Below, piece by piece: positions 1 through 8,023 of a stretch of 41,748 bases of DNA. The stretch's first letter is position 1. Each line of letters opens with the position of its first letter. A model generated the notes under the pieces. It was not told where the DNA came from and did not search any database. It worked only from the letters and a program-made list of their open reading frames with translations. Location: NCBI GenBank assembly GCA_002700095.1, contig PACL01000091.1, positions 40,619-82,366 of the forward strand, given 5' to 3'. Source of the stretch: Fulvimarina sp. GTDB lineage: Bacteria; Pseudomonadota; Alphaproteobacteria; Rhizobiales; Rhizobiaceae. A program made the position numbers and the translations under genes.

Positions 1-846
1 ATCATCGAATATGCCAAGCGCGACCGCCGCTGGTGCCAAGGCAATCTGCAGCATGCAAGGCTCCTGCCGGCGCCGGGATTGCGGTTGTGGAGCCGGATCT
101 CGCTGGTCGCCGGGATCATGGCCTATCTCGCCTCGCCGATCTGGCTGATGTTCCTGATCGTCAGCCTGCTCGATCCGGTGCTGGCGCCGGAGCCGAACTA
201 CTTCCCGGCGAACTCGCTGTTCCCGGTCTTTCCGCAGCCGGAAACCAACAAGGCGCTGCTCCTGCTCTTCGGCATCTTCGTCCTCCTGCTCCTGCCCAAG
301 ACCTTGATCGCCTTCGGCTCGGCCTTTACCGAACGGCGCAAGTCCTTCGGCGGCACCGGGCTGGTTCTCGCCGGTGCCTCGGTCGAGCTGATCCTGACCA
401 GCATCCTCGCGCCGATCATGATGATGTTCCAATCGAAGGCGGTCTACGAAATCCTCGTTGGCGCGGATGCGGGCTGGCCCTCGACCGAGCGCGACGATGA
501 CTACATGCCGGTCTCCGTCGCCTTCCGCGCCTCGTGGTGGATGGTGCTCTCTGGCGCCGTCGTTCTCTATGCCACCTACGCCTATGCTCCCGACCTGATG
601 CTCTGGACGCTGCCAATCGCCGTGCCGCTCGTGACCGCGCCGCTGATGATCAGCCTGACCGGCAATCCCGTCCTCGGGGACGGCCTGAAGCGTCTAGGCC
701 TGTTCACCACGCCTTTCGAGGCGCACCCGGAATCGGTGATCCGGGCGAGTTCGCAGTGGCGCAACCGCCTGGCGGCGATGGAGGCGGAAACGCTTTCCGG
801 GAACCCCACGATGGATCGCCCTGAGGGCTTGCCGGATCCCGCCTGA
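1..846 (+). CDS. opgH: Glucans biosynthesis glucosyltransferase OpgH (MdoH), 3' part
   Basis: This is the C-terminal 281 residues of an inner-membrane family 2 glucosyltransferase that makes the beta-glucan backbone of osmoregulated periplasmic glucans; the 5' end lies outside the window. The frame is open from base 1 and begins with the RDRRWCQGNLQH stretch, which corresponds to the QxxRW-type substrate-binding motif of OpgH. Several hydrophobic segments follow (from about residue 33, 81, 119 and 180), then a hydrophilic tail ending at the TGA at 844-846. The next gene, opgC, modifies the same glucans and starts 17 bases downstream, so the two are probably one operon. An internal TTG at 79 could be mistaken for a start but lies after the conserved motif. 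Confidence 0.93.
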   Translation: MIEYAKRDRRWCQGNLQHARLLPAPGLRLWSRISLVAGIMAYLASPIWLMFLIVSLLDPVLAPEPNYFPANSLFPVFPQPETNKALLLLFGIFVLLLLPKTLIAFGSAFTERRKSFGGTGLVLAGASVELILTSILAPIMMMFQSKAVYEILVGADAGWPSTERDDDYMPVSVAFRASWWMVLSGAVVLYATYAYAPDLMLWTLPIAVPLVTAPLMISLTGNPVLGDGLKRLGLFTTPFEAHPESVIRASSQWRNRLAAMEAETLSGNPTMDRPEGLPDPA

Positions 847-863
847 GTCCTACGACATCATCC

Positions 864-2123
864 ATGACAATCGCAGCTTCGCCTCGCCCGCAGTCGGGCC
901 GTGACCATCGCGTCGACTTCTGGCGGGGCGTTGCCCTCGTGATGATCTTCATCAATCACATTCCGGGCAACCTCTACGAGAACTTCACGTCCCGTAATTT
1001 TGGCTTTTCCGACGCCGCCGAGCTGTTCGTCTTCCTGGCGGGCTTCGCCTCTGCCTATGCCTATGGGCGGCTGTTCTTCGCCGGCCACCGGCTGGTCGCG
1101 ACGCTGAAGGCCTGGCGGCGCGCCGGCGTCCTCGTGCTCGTCCAGTACATGATGTCGATCCTCGCCCTCGGCGTCTTCTCCTGGGGCGCGCTGGCGCTGG
1201 GGCGGGGCGAACTCCTGTCGCGCAACGGCCTGTCGCAGTTCATCGCCGCTCCGGTCGAGACGATGGTCGGCTTCGCGGCGATGACCCACCAGCTCGGCTA
1301 CGTGAACATCCTGCCGATGTACGCAGTGCTGCTGTTCCTCCTGCCGGCGCTCCTCGCCCTCGCCCGGGTCAGCCTCAACTTGATGCTCGCGGTCTCGGCG
1401 ACGATCTGGCTCTTGGCCTATGTCTTCGCCATCGATCTGCCGAACTATCCGCTGCCCGGAGGCTGGTTCTTCAATCCGATCTCCTGGCAGCTGATCCTCG
1501 CCCTCGGTCTCTATTGCGGCTTCCAGAGGATCGAGCGCGGCTACGCCGTCGCCTTCCATCCGTGGGTGATGGCGCTCGCCGGCGCCTACTGCATGGTGGC
1601 CTTCCTGACCATCCGCTTCGATCTCTGGTCCTGGTGGGGAAGCCTGCCCTTCCCGATGCTCGTGACCGGGTTCGACAAGACCTATGTCAGCCTGCCGCGT
1701 CTGCTGCACATGGCGGCGTTCATCTACATCTTCGCCAATGCCGCGCCGACGTCGCCCTTCTCGACCGTGACACGCGACAATCCGCTCGCCATGCTCGGCC
1801 GCCATTCGCTGCCGGTCTTCGCGCTGGGTACCGTGCTGTCGCTGTTCGGCCAGGTGATCAAATACGATCACGAGCCGCATTTCTTCACCGACACGCTGCT
1901 GATCGCAGGCGGCATCGCGATCCAGTTCGCGCTGGCGCGCTTCCTCGACTGGTGGGCGACGGCCCAGAAAGTCGCGCTCGGGCCGAAGGGGGCCCACGCC
2001 GTCGATCCGACGCGGGCCGACAGCCCCCGCGTTGGAGGGCCCATAGCCAAGGCGGCCGCCGCGGACGGCGAGCTTGCCGCCATCCGCAAGTCGCCGAACG
2101 AGCGACTGACGCCGGTCGCGTGA
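864..2123 (+). CDS. opgC: OpgC-type glucan-modifying membrane protein
   Basis: A 419-residue polytopic inner-membrane protein of the OpgC family, related to acyltransferase-3 proteins, which adds succinyl groups to osmoregulated periplasmic glucans. The N-terminus RVDFWRGVALVMIFINHIPG and the following FGFSDAAELFVFLAGF are the family's signature, with the early charged and His residues expected at the acyl-transfer site. About ten hydrophobic segments follow, and a hydrophilic tail of roughly 50 residues ends the protein. It sits 17 bp after opgH on the same strand, which supports a shared role in periplasmic glucan synthesis. The ATG at 864 has no strong Shine-Dalgarno sequence, so translation may be coupled to opgH. 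Confidence 0.9.
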   Translation: MTIAASPRPQSGRDHRVDFWRGVALVMIFINHIPGNLYENFTSRNFGFSDAAELFVFLAGFASAYAYGRLFFAGHRLVATLKAWRRAGVLVLVQYMMSILALGVFSWGALALGRGELLSRNGLSQFIAAPVETMVGFAAMTHQLGYVNILPMYAVLLFLLPALLALARVSLNLMLAVSATIWLLAYVFAIDLPNYPLPGGWFFNPISWQLILALGLYCGFQRIERGYAVAFHPWVMALAGAYCMVAFLTIRFDLWSWWGSLPFPMLVTGFDKTYVSLPRLLHMAAFIYIFANAAPTSPFSTVTRDNPLAMLGRHSLPVFALGTVLSLFGQVIKYDHEPHFFTDTLLIAGGIAIQFALARFLDWWATAQKVALGPKGAHAVDPTRADSPRVGGPIAKAAAADGELAAIRKSPNERLTPVA

Positions 2124-2179
2124 CGCGGCAGCACCCGGGGCGTCTTGGGACGCCCTCTGCGACTTTAGAACTAAACGAT

Positions 2180-2200
2180 ATGATATTGTTATCTGATCAT
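2180..2200. promoter_or_regulatory. AT-rich imperfect palindrome upstream of the OFA transporter
   Basis: The 127-bp gap between opgC and the transporter contains an unusually AT-rich stretch for this genome. It includes ATGAT...ATCAT ends and an inner GATA-TTGT-TATC inverted repeat (2182-2193), about 50 bp before the transporter start. This could be an operator or promoter region. No regulator gene adjoins it, and the assignment rests on symmetry and base composition only. Confidence 0.35.
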
Positions 2201-2250
2201 TTCCGGCTAAGTTCGCCCCGATTCGGTAATCGGACCGGGAGAAACGGCAT

Positions 2251-3642
2251 ATGGCAACGAACGCCGCGACGGCACATCGAGGCGGATGGCTCGCCCGGGA
2301 ACGAACGGTAGCGGATCCCGGCTTCAACCGCTGGCTCGTCCCACCTGCAGCACTCTGCGTCCACCTCTGCATTGGTGAGGTCTACGCCTTCTCGGTCTTC
2401 AACAAGCCGCTCAGCCTGCTGAACGGGACGGTCGGACCGGACGGCGCCGTGGTTCCCGCTGCGAACGACTGGTCGATCGCCTCGCTCGGCTGGATCTTCT
2501 CCATCGCCATTCTCTTCCTCGGCCTCGCCGCCGCCTTCGGCGGCACCTGGGTGGAGAAGGTCGGCCCCCGCAAGACCATGGCGGCGGCGGCTGCCCTTTT
2601 AGGCGGCGGCTTCCTCGTCGCCTCGCTCGGCGTTGCCTGGCACCAGCTCTGGCTGGTCTATCTCGGCTACGGCGTTCTCGGCGGCTGCGGCCTCGGCCTT
2701 GGCTACATCTCGCCCGTCAAGACGCTGATGAGTTGGTTCCCGGACAAGCCGGGCATGGCGACGGGCATGGCGATCATGGGCTTCGGCGGCGGCGCCTTCA
2801 TCGCCTCGCCGCTGTCTGTCTGGCTGATGGGCATCGGCGGCGTCGCCTTTGCCTTCGTCGTTCTCGGCATCGTCTATTTCGTCTACATGATGGTCGGCGC
2901 GACGATCGTGCGGGTGCCGCCGAAGGGCTGGCTCCCGCAAGGCTATGTCGCTCCGACGAAGTCCAGGGGCCTTGTCACCACCGCCAATGTCCATGTGGAC
3001 GAGGCGCTGAAGACGCGGCAGTTCTGGCTTCTCTGGGGTGTCCTGTTCCTCAATGTGACCGCCGGCATCGGCGTTCTCGGACAGGCCTCGCTGATGAGCC
3101 AGGAGATGTTTCCGGGCCTCATCACTGCCGGCGCGGCTGCCGGCTTCGTCGGTCTGCTCTCGCTGTTCAATATGGGCGGAAGGTTCTTCTGGGCCTCGAC
3201 GTCGGACTATATCGGCCGCAAGAACACCTACATGATCTTTTTCGCCCTCGGCATCATCCTCTACGCACTGGTGCCGACGACGGGGCAGATGGGCTCGATC
3301 GTCCTGTTCGTCTTGTTCTACGGCATCATCCTGTCGATGTATGGCGGCGGCTTCGCCACCATCCCGGCCTATCTGAAGGACGTCTTCGGCAACCAGTATG
3401 TGGGAGCCATCCACGGCCGTCTTCTGACGGCCTGGTCCGCGGCCGGGATCGTCGGGCCGTCGCTGGTGAACTACATCCGCGACTACCAGATCAATTCCGG
3501 CGTTCCCAAAGCCGACGCCTATACGGTCACCATGTACATCATGGCCGGCCTGCTGGCAGTCGGCTTCGTCCTGAACTTCCTGATGACGCCGGTCAACGAG
3601 CGCCATCACCTGGAAGCCGATGCGGCTCCGAGCCGGGCCTGA
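2251..3642 (+). CDS. OFA-family MFS transporter (oxalate/formate antiporter-like)
   Basis: A 463-residue major facilitator with about twelve membrane segments. After a 25-residue cytoplasmic N-terminus the first segment holds CVHLCIGEVYAFSVFNKPL, and later stretches such as GLGYISPVKTLMSWFPDKPG, MGFGGGAFIASPL and GRFFWASTSDYIGRKNTY match the OFA (oxalate:formate antiporter) family. The substrate is probably a small mono- or dicarboxylate; the sequence does not decide which. The start has a GGAGAA Shine-Dalgarno eight bases upstream. It is followed after 14 bp by a 40-codon gene that typically accompanies this transporter type, so the two should be co-transcribed. Confidence 0.88.
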   Translation: MATNAATAHRGGWLARERTVADPGFNRWLVPPAALCVHLCIGEVYAFSVFNKPLSLLNGTVGPDGAVVPAANDWSIASLGWIFSIAILFLGLAAAFGGTWVEKVGPRKTMAAAAALLGGGFLVASLGVAWHQLWLVYLGYGVLGGCGLGLGYISPVKTLMSWFPDKPGMATGMAIMGFGGGAFIASPLSVWLMGIGGVAFAFVVLGIVYFVYMMVGATIVRVPPKGWLPQGYVAPTKSRGLVTTANVHVDEALKTRQFWLLWGVLFLNVTAGIGVLGQASLMSQEMFPGLITAGAAAGFVGLLSLFNMGGRFFWASTSDYIGRKNTYMIFFALGIILYALVPTTGQMGSIVLFVLFYGIILSMYGGGFATIPAYLKDVFGNQYVGAIHGRLLTAWSAAGIVGPSLVNYIRDYQINSGVPKADAYTVTMYIMAGLLAVGFVLNFLMTPVNERHHLEADAAPSRA

Positions 3643-3656
3643 GGGGAGAGACCGAC

Positions 3657-3779
3657 ATGAACAACCACGCCTCGAACGGCAGCAGCCTGAAGCTCGCCCT
3701 CGCCTGGGCCTTCGTCGGCATCCCCCTCGCCTGGGGCATCGTCATGACGCTGATCAACGCACTGGCCCTGTTCCAGTAA
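3657..3779 (+). CDS. Small single-span membrane protein, MFS transporter small subunit
   Basis: A 40-residue protein with a short polar N-terminus (MNNHASNGSS) and one hydrophobic helix of about 24 residues (LALAWAFVGIPLAWGIVMTLINALALF). It lies 14 bp after the OFA transporter with a GGGGAGAG ribosome-binding site 6-13 bases before the ATG. Tiny membrane proteins of this kind follow OFA-type transporters in many proteobacteria and are annotated as MFS transporter small subunits, so a role in assembling or stabilising the transporter is inferred. A strong hairpin terminator follows 60 bp downstream. Confidence 0.8.
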   Translation: MNNHASNGSSLKLALAWAFVGIPLAWGIVMTLINALALFQ

Positions 3780-3841
3780 ACATCCAGCGAGCGCCTGCCG
3801 CGCGGATCGGCCTTCGATCCGCCCCGGCTTCAGGACGCACG

Positions 3842-3876
3842 AAAAAGGGCGGCTCCGATCATCGGAGCCGCCCTTT
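3842..3876. terminator. Bidirectional rho-independent terminator
   Basis: A perfect 13-bp stem (GGGCGGCTCCGAT / ATCGGAGCCGCCC at 3847-3873, one central C) is flanked by five A residues on the left and TTT on the right. It lies between convergent genes, the transporter small subunit on plus and the repeat protein on minus, and can end both transcripts. It works better in the minus direction, where the A-tract becomes a U-run. Confidence 0.85.
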
Positions 3877-3923
3877 GCTGTTTCGGCTATGCCGGGCTTC
3901 GATCGCCCGGTCGCCGCATGTTC

Positions 3924-4301
3924 TCAGCGAACGGCGTCGCGGATCTCTTCGTTGCGGATCGTCCGGCCGTAGTCCGAGCCCGGAACGCGGGTGCTCGACG
4001 CGCCGTCGACCGAGACGGCCGAGCCGCGATAGTCGTTGGTGCGAACGGCATTGCGGGCTCTCTCATTGGCCCGCGTCCGCTCATAGTCGGAGCCCGGAAC
4101 ACGCTGGTTCGCGCTGTAACCGTAGGCGGCTGCACCGTTCGTTGTTCCGCCGTAGACGCCGCCCGCCGCAACGGCCGCACGCGATGCCTCGTTCGCCTGG
4201 GTGCGGAAGAAATCGGAACCGGGAACCGACTGCGCCGACGCCGCGGCGCTGAGGCCAAGGGTCGCCGCGAAGATCGAAGTGGCAATGATGGTGGTACGCA
4301 T
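3924..4301 (-). CDS. Small secreted protein with three VPGSD repeats, function unknown
   Basis: A 125-residue protein I do not recognise. Residues 1-24 (MRTTIIATSIFAATLGLSAA then ASAQ) form a clear Sec signal peptide with an A-S-A cleavage site. The mature part is essentially three copies of a 20-residue unit at 26-45, 68-87 and 106-125, consensus VPGSDYxRTxxNExxRxAVR, joined by Gly/Ala/Tyr/Asn-rich linkers. The last repeat ends the protein exactly. The start was chosen because the signal peptide begins there and AAGGA precedes it by nine bases; an in-frame upstream extension would bury the signal peptide. It is transcribed toward the shared terminator at 3842-3876. A periplasmic or surface role is inferred. 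Confidence 0.75.
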   Translation of the reverse strand: MRTTIIATSIFAATLGLSAAASAQSVPGSDFFRTQANEASRAAVAAGGVYGGTTNGAAAYGYSANQRVPGSDYERTRANERARNAVRTNDYRGSAVSVDGASSTRVPGSDYGRTIRNEEIRDAVR

Positions 4302-4491
4302 TTCATAAATCCTTGTAGAATGCATCGGCAGCTTACCCGCCATGCCCGAAGGCAAGGTCGGCTCGTTGCCTGTCATTCACCCATGTAAGCACGATGCAGC
4401 CCGATGAAATGCGCGCATGATGAACAGTCTGTCGGCATGTCAAGACGTCACGAATTCTTGTCATGGAAGTGTCACCCTTCGGCAATCGAGA

Positions 4492-4548
4492 CGTGCACGG
4501 AGAGCTCTCCGGCTATCTCCTCGCGGGCAGGGCCCCCGCGAAGGAGAT
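4492..4548. repeat. Cluster of palindromes, possible structured RNA or operator
   Basis: Three inverted repeats lie side by side: CGTGCACG (4492-4499), the 14-bp perfect palindrome CGGAGAGCTCTCCG (4498-4511), and a hairpin with a 13-bp stem carrying one bulged A (arms 4515-4527 and 4535-4548, 7-nt loop). No T-run follows on either strand, so this is not a classical terminator. Function is unknown. Confidence 0.5.
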
Positions 4549-4647
4549 TGATATTCCCCATAAATATGAGCACTTTGACGTCGCCGACCAGCGAGCGGAA
4601 GACGCCCCGACGTCAAGTGAGATCGAGGCGCCACATGCCAGACATGC

Positions 4648-4675
4648 AAAAAGGGCGGCCTTGCGACCACCCTTT
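4648..4675 (-). terminator. Rho-independent terminator of mmsA
   Basis: Read on the minus strand this is GGGTGGTC-GCAA-GGCCGCCC followed by TTTTT: an 8-bp stem with two G-U pairs and a GCAA tetraloop, about 110 bp past the mmsA stop codon. Its position and orientation fit the end of the mmsA transcript. Confidence 0.7.
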
Positions 4676-4783
4676 CCGGAATTCTTGGCTATACTTGCGC
4701 TGGTCGATTGAAGATCGAGCCCTAGCCACTCGGATGGCCCATTGCCCACGGGCTGCGGGCCAGCTGATGGCTGGCGCCGCGAC

Positions 4784-6283
4784 CTACTTCATCGTCGGGA
4801 TGGAGAACTCCGCGCCGTCCTTGATGCCCGAGGGCCAGCGGGAGGTGACGGTCTTGGTCCGCGTGTAGAAGCGGAACGCGTCGGAGCCGTGCTGGTTGAG
4901 GTCGCCGAAGCCCGAGGCTTTCCAGCCGCCGAAGGTGTAGTAGGCGAGCGGCACCGGGATCGGCACGTTGATGCCGACCATGCCGATGTTGATGCGGCTG
5001 GCGAAGTCCCGCGCCGCGTCGCCGTCCCTCGTGAAGATCGCGACGCCGTTGCCGTATTCGTGGCTCATCGGCAGGTCGATGGCGGCCTCGTAGTCGGCAG
5101 CCCGGGCGACCGAAAGGACGGGACCGAAGATCTCGGTCTTGTAGATGTCCATGTCCTTGGTGACGTGGTCGAACAGGCAGGCGCCGACGAAGAAGCCGTC
5201 CTCGTAGCCCTGCATCTTGAATTTCCGTCCGTCGACGACGAGCTTGGCGCCTTCCTCGACACCGCGATCGACGAGGCCGAGGACGCGCTTCTGCGCCTCG
5301 CGCGTCACCAGCGGGCCGAAGTCGACGTCGTCGCCGCCGGTCCAGGGACCGATCTTCAGCGCCTCGACCTTGGGCACGAGCTTCTCGATCAGCCGCTCTG
5401 CCGTCTCCTCGCCGACGGGGACTGCGACCGAGACCGCCATGCAGCGCTCGCCGGCCGCGCCGTATCCGGCGCCGATCAGCGCGTCGACGGCCTTGTCCAT
5501 GTCGGCGTCCGGCATGATGATCATGTGGTTCTTGGCGCCGCCGAAGCACTGGACGCGCTTGCCATTCGAGCAGCCGCGGCCGTAGATGTACTGAGCGATC
5601 GCAGTCGAGCCGACGAAACCGATGGCCTGGATGTCCGGATCGTCCAGGATCGCGTCGACGGCGCCCTTGTCGCCATTGACGACGTTGAGGATGCCGGCCG
5701 GCGCGCCGGCTTCGAGCATCAGCTCGGCGAGCATCATCGGCACCGACGGGTCGCGCTCGGACGGCTTCAGGATGAAGGCGTTGCCGGCGGCGATCGCCGG
5801 GCAGAACTTCCACATCGGGATCATCGCCGGAAAATTGAACGGCGTGATGCCGGCGACGACGCCCAGGGGTTGGCGGATCGAATAGATGTCGATGCCGGGC
5901 CCGGCGCCTTCGGAGAACTCGCCCTTCATCATTTGCGGCGCCGCCATGCAGAACTCGGCGACCTCGAGGCCGCGCTGCACGTCGCCCTTGGCGTCGGGGA
6001 AGGTCTTGCCGTGCTCTTTCGACAGGGCTTCGGCGAGCTTGTCCATGTCGCGATTGAGGAGTTCGACGAACTTCATCATCACGCGGGCGCGGCGCTGCGG
6101 GTTGGTCGCGGCCCAGGCCGGCTGCGCCGCCTTGGCGTTCTCGACCGCCGCGCGCAGCTCGCTTTCGTTGGCGAGCGCGACGGTGCCCTGCACCTCGCCG
6201 GTCGCCGGGTTGAAGATCTCGGCGCTGCGGCCGCTGGTGCCGGCGACGTGCTTGCCGCCGATGAAATGACCGATCTCGTACAT
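4784..6283 (-). CDS. mmsA: CoA-acylating methylmalonate-semialdehyde dehydrogenase
   Basis: A 499-residue aldehyde dehydrogenase that converts methylmalonate semialdehyde (or malonate semialdehyde) with CoA and NAD to propionyl- or acetyl-CoA in valine and inositol breakdown. Family marks are GITPFNFPAMIPMWKFCPAI near residue 145, GFVGSTAIAQYIY for NAD binding, FGGAKNHMIIMPDAD, and the catalytic cysteine in GAAGERCMAVS near residue 285. The Cys-Met-Ala context is that of MmsA rather than of ordinary aldehyde dehydrogenases. The ATG at 6283 has GGGGAGG upstream; an earlier in-frame ATG lacks one. A LysR regulator is divergent across a 144-bp gap, and a terminator lies downstream. Confidence 0.93.
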   Translation of the reverse strand: MYEIGHFIGGKHVAGTSGRSAEIFNPATGEVQGTVALANESELRAAVENAKAAQPAWAATNPQRRARVMMKFVELLNRDMDKLAEALSKEHGKTFPDAKGDVQRGLEVAEFCMAAPQMMKGEFSEGAGPGIDIYSIRQPLGVVAGITPFNFPAMIPMWKFCPAIAAGNAFILKPSERDPSVPMMLAELMLEAGAPAGILNVVNGDKGAVDAILDDPDIQAIGFVGSTAIAQYIYGRGCSNGKRVQCFGGAKNHMIIMPDADMDKAVDALIGAGYGAAGERCMAVSVAVPVGEETAERLIEKLVPKVEALKIGPWTGGDDVDFGPLVTREAQKRVLGLVDRGVEEGAKLVVDGRKFKMQGYEDGFFVGACLFDHVTKDMDIYKTEIFGPVLSVARAADYEAAIDLPMSHEYGNGVAIFTRDGDAARDFASRINIGMVGINVPIPVPLAYYTFGGWKASGFGDLNQHGSDAFRFYTRTKTVTSRWPSGIKDGAEFSIPTMK

Positions 6284-6339
6284 GAATAAGCCTCCCCTGT
6301 TGATTGACTGGCGCTGTTGTGGACTGCCATGAGTTTCGC

Positions 6340-6388
6340 GCACAATGGCATCGGTATAAAGCCCGCGGCACGCCCATTCGTTGTGCGG
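6340..6388. promoter_or_regulatory. Inverted repeat in the mmsA/LysR divergent promoter region
   Basis: CGCACAA (6340-6346) and TTGTGCG (6382-6388) are perfect inverted copies 35 bp apart between the two divergent genes. LysR regulators commonly bind spaced half-sites in such gaps, so this is a candidate regulator-binding region. The spacing is larger than a single classical LysR box, so the call is tentative. Confidence 0.35.
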
Positions 6389-6427
6389 ATTTTATAGTGC
6401 TTCGGGAAACTGCCGGGTCTGATCGCC

Positions 6428-7321
6428 ATGAACTGGGCCATGAACTGGGACGACGTCCGAATCTTTCTATCCGTCGCCCGGGCCGGACAGATCCTCGCCG
6501 CCGCGCGGCGGCTCGATCTCAACCATGCGACGGTGGGTCGCCGTCTGACGGCCCTCGAGGAAGCGATCGGCACGAAGCTATTCGATCGCTCCCCGGGCGG
6601 CTGCGAGCTGACGGAGGCGGGGCGGGTGTTCCGCAGCCATGCGGAGGCGATGGAGGCGGCGATGATCTCCGGCCGCGCCGAGGTCGGCGGCAGCGACGTC
6701 GACCTCTCCGGCACGGTGCGGATCGGCGCGCCGGACGGTTTCGGCACCGCATTCCTGGCGCCGCGCCTGTGGCGGCTCATCGAGCGGCATGCCGGGCTGA
6801 CGGTGCAGCTCGTTCCCGTGCCCCGCACCTTCTCCCTGTCGCGGCGGGAGGCGGACATCGCCATCACCGTCGAGCGGCCGGCCGCCGGGCGGCTCGTCGC
6901 GGCGAAGCTCTGCGACTACCGCCTCGGCTTCTATGCCAGCCGTGCCTATGTGGAGGCCGCAGCCAGGCCGGGTTCGCTCGCGGAGCTGGCGGAGCATCGG
7001 CTGGTCGGGGCGGTGGAGGATCTTCTGTACTCGCCGCAGCTCGCCTATCATGCGGACCGGCTCGCTGCCTGGCCGTCGCGCTACGAGGTGTCGAGCGCCA
7101 TCGGCCAGACCGAGGCGGTCGCCGCGGGAGCCGGCATCGGCATCCTGCACCGTTTCATCGCCGCAGGACGCGCCGATCTGGTCGAGCTTCTGCCCGACGA
7201 GGCTATCACGCGAAGCTACTGGCTGGTCTATCACGAAAGCGCCCGCGACATCCGGCGGGTCACGGCAGTCGTCGAGTTCATCCGCTCGGCGGTCGAGGCC
7301 GAGCGGATGCTGTTCCTGTAG
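6428..7321 (+). CDS. LysR-family transcriptional regulator
   Basis: A 297-residue LysR-type regulator. The N-terminal winged helix covers roughly residues 5-65 (WDDVRIFLSVARAGQILAAA then LDLNHATVGRRLTALEEAIG and LFDRSPGGCELTEAG). The effector domain follows from about residue 95 (GTVRIGAPDGFGTAFLAPRL). It is divergent from mmsA, which it may control, with an inverted repeat in the shared upstream gap. Two starts are possible, ATG 6428 and ATG 6440; both are preceded by weak ribosome-binding sites, and relatives beginning near the W-DD motif would favour the shorter form. The ligand cannot be read from the sequence. Confidence 0.88.
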   Translation: MNWAMNWDDVRIFLSVARAGQILAAARRLDLNHATVGRRLTALEEAIGTKLFDRSPGGCELTEAGRVFRSHAEAMEAAMISGRAEVGGSDVDLSGTVRIGAPDGFGTAFLAPRLWRLIERHAGLTVQLVPVPRTFSLSRREADIAITVERPAAGRLVAAKLCDYRLGFYASRAYVEAAARPGSLAELAEHRLVGAVEDLLYSPQLAYHADRLAAWPSRYEVSSAIGQTEAVAAGAGIGILHRFIAAGRADLVELLPDEAITRSYWLVYHESARDIRRVTAVVEFIRSAVEAERMLFL

Positions 7322-7386
7322 GGCGCCGTGGATCCGAAGGGGCGGAAAAATGGGCCGCCATGCCCTTCGATCGACGGCTGGACCGA

Positions 7387-7821
7387 TCAGCCGCCGAAGG
7401 CCGGCAGCTTCTCGATCTGGTCCTTTGTCAGCTGCGTCTTGATGCGGCCCATGTCGAGAGACACCTCGGAGAGCATCAGGATCACCTGCTTCTCACCGAT
7501 CCCGAGAAAGCCACCCACCTCGACCGTAATCGCCTTGGCATTGCCCTGCGCGTCTCCGAGAACGTCCTCGACCTCGCCGACCCTCTCGTCATTCGGACCG
7601 ACGACATCCATGTCGTCGACCTGGTCGACCATCAGGTTGAGCTGGGGAACCGGAACTTCATCCCTGTCGATCACCGCAAGGACGCCGGCGGTTGCCGCGG
7701 GAGCGGCCTGTTGGCCCGACGTGTCGGGGCTGGTGGTCTGGCTCTGCTGCGCGACAGCCGCGCCGGCGAACAGGCAGGCGGTGAGGACGGCGGGGAGGAA
7801 AGACTTCAACAATGGCTCCAT
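7387..7821 (-). CDS. Exported PRC-barrel domain protein
   Basis: A 144-residue exported protein. The first 26 residues (KSFLPAVLTACLFAGAAVAQ core) are a Sec signal peptide. A Gln/Ser/Thr/Ala-rich spacer follows, then a PRC-barrel-like domain with DVVGPNDERVGEVEDVLGD and a regular pattern of short strands up to the C-terminus. Proteins of this kind are common in Hyphomicrobiales and act in the periplasm, but their role is not established. The ATG at 7821 was chosen because it opens the signal peptide; the frame stays open further upstream but with non-export-like sequence. It stands alone between a plus-strand regulator and panE. Confidence 0.75.
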   Translation of the reverse strand: MEPLLKSFLPAVLTACLFAGAAVAQQSQTTSPDTSGQQAAPAATAGVLAVIDRDEVPVPQLNLMVDQVDDMDVVGPNDERVGEVEDVLGDAQGNAKAITVEVGGFLGIGEKQVILMLSEVSLDMGRIKTQLTKDQIEKLPAFGG

Positions 7822-8023
7822 CGGTTTGCGAAGTGAGAGGCAGGCGAGCCCGTGCCGATACCGCCGGAGCGGGAGCGAAGCGTCACCTGTCCTGATGGAA
7901 CTGGAACCGGCGGGGGCAGCTAAAGTTCCCCGAGGACGAGCCTGCGCAGGTCGTCTCGAGCCACCCTCACGCCTGTTCACAAGCTTTACGATGCAGGCGC
8001 CGGACGCGCATGCGAAGGCTTGG

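Larger units (their letters stand above)
4302..4783. other. Gene-poor interval with clustered palindromes
   Basis: No convincing protein gene was found in these 482 bp. Short open frames on both strands lack ribosome-binding sites and recognisable products. The interval holds the upstream region of the VPGSD-repeat gene, including a possible minus-strand -35 TTGACA at 4437-4442, a cluster of palindromes at 4492-4548, and the terminator of mmsA near 4648-4675. Confidence 0.6.

Noticed and set aside
858..2372. Long minus-strand open frame opposite opgC
   Set aside because: It is antisense to a clear OpgC gene, is full of Arg, Glu, Asp, Gly and His with no fold pattern, and arises from GC-biased third positions. 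The same applies to long frames opposite the OFA transporter, mmsA, cobB, crtD, bchZ and pufM.
4404..4868. Possible plus-strand gene left of mmsA
   Set aside because: The frame overlaps the 3' end of mmsA and crosses its terminator, has no recognisable domain or ribosome-binding site, and is rich in Ser, Arg and Pro as expected for non-coding frames.
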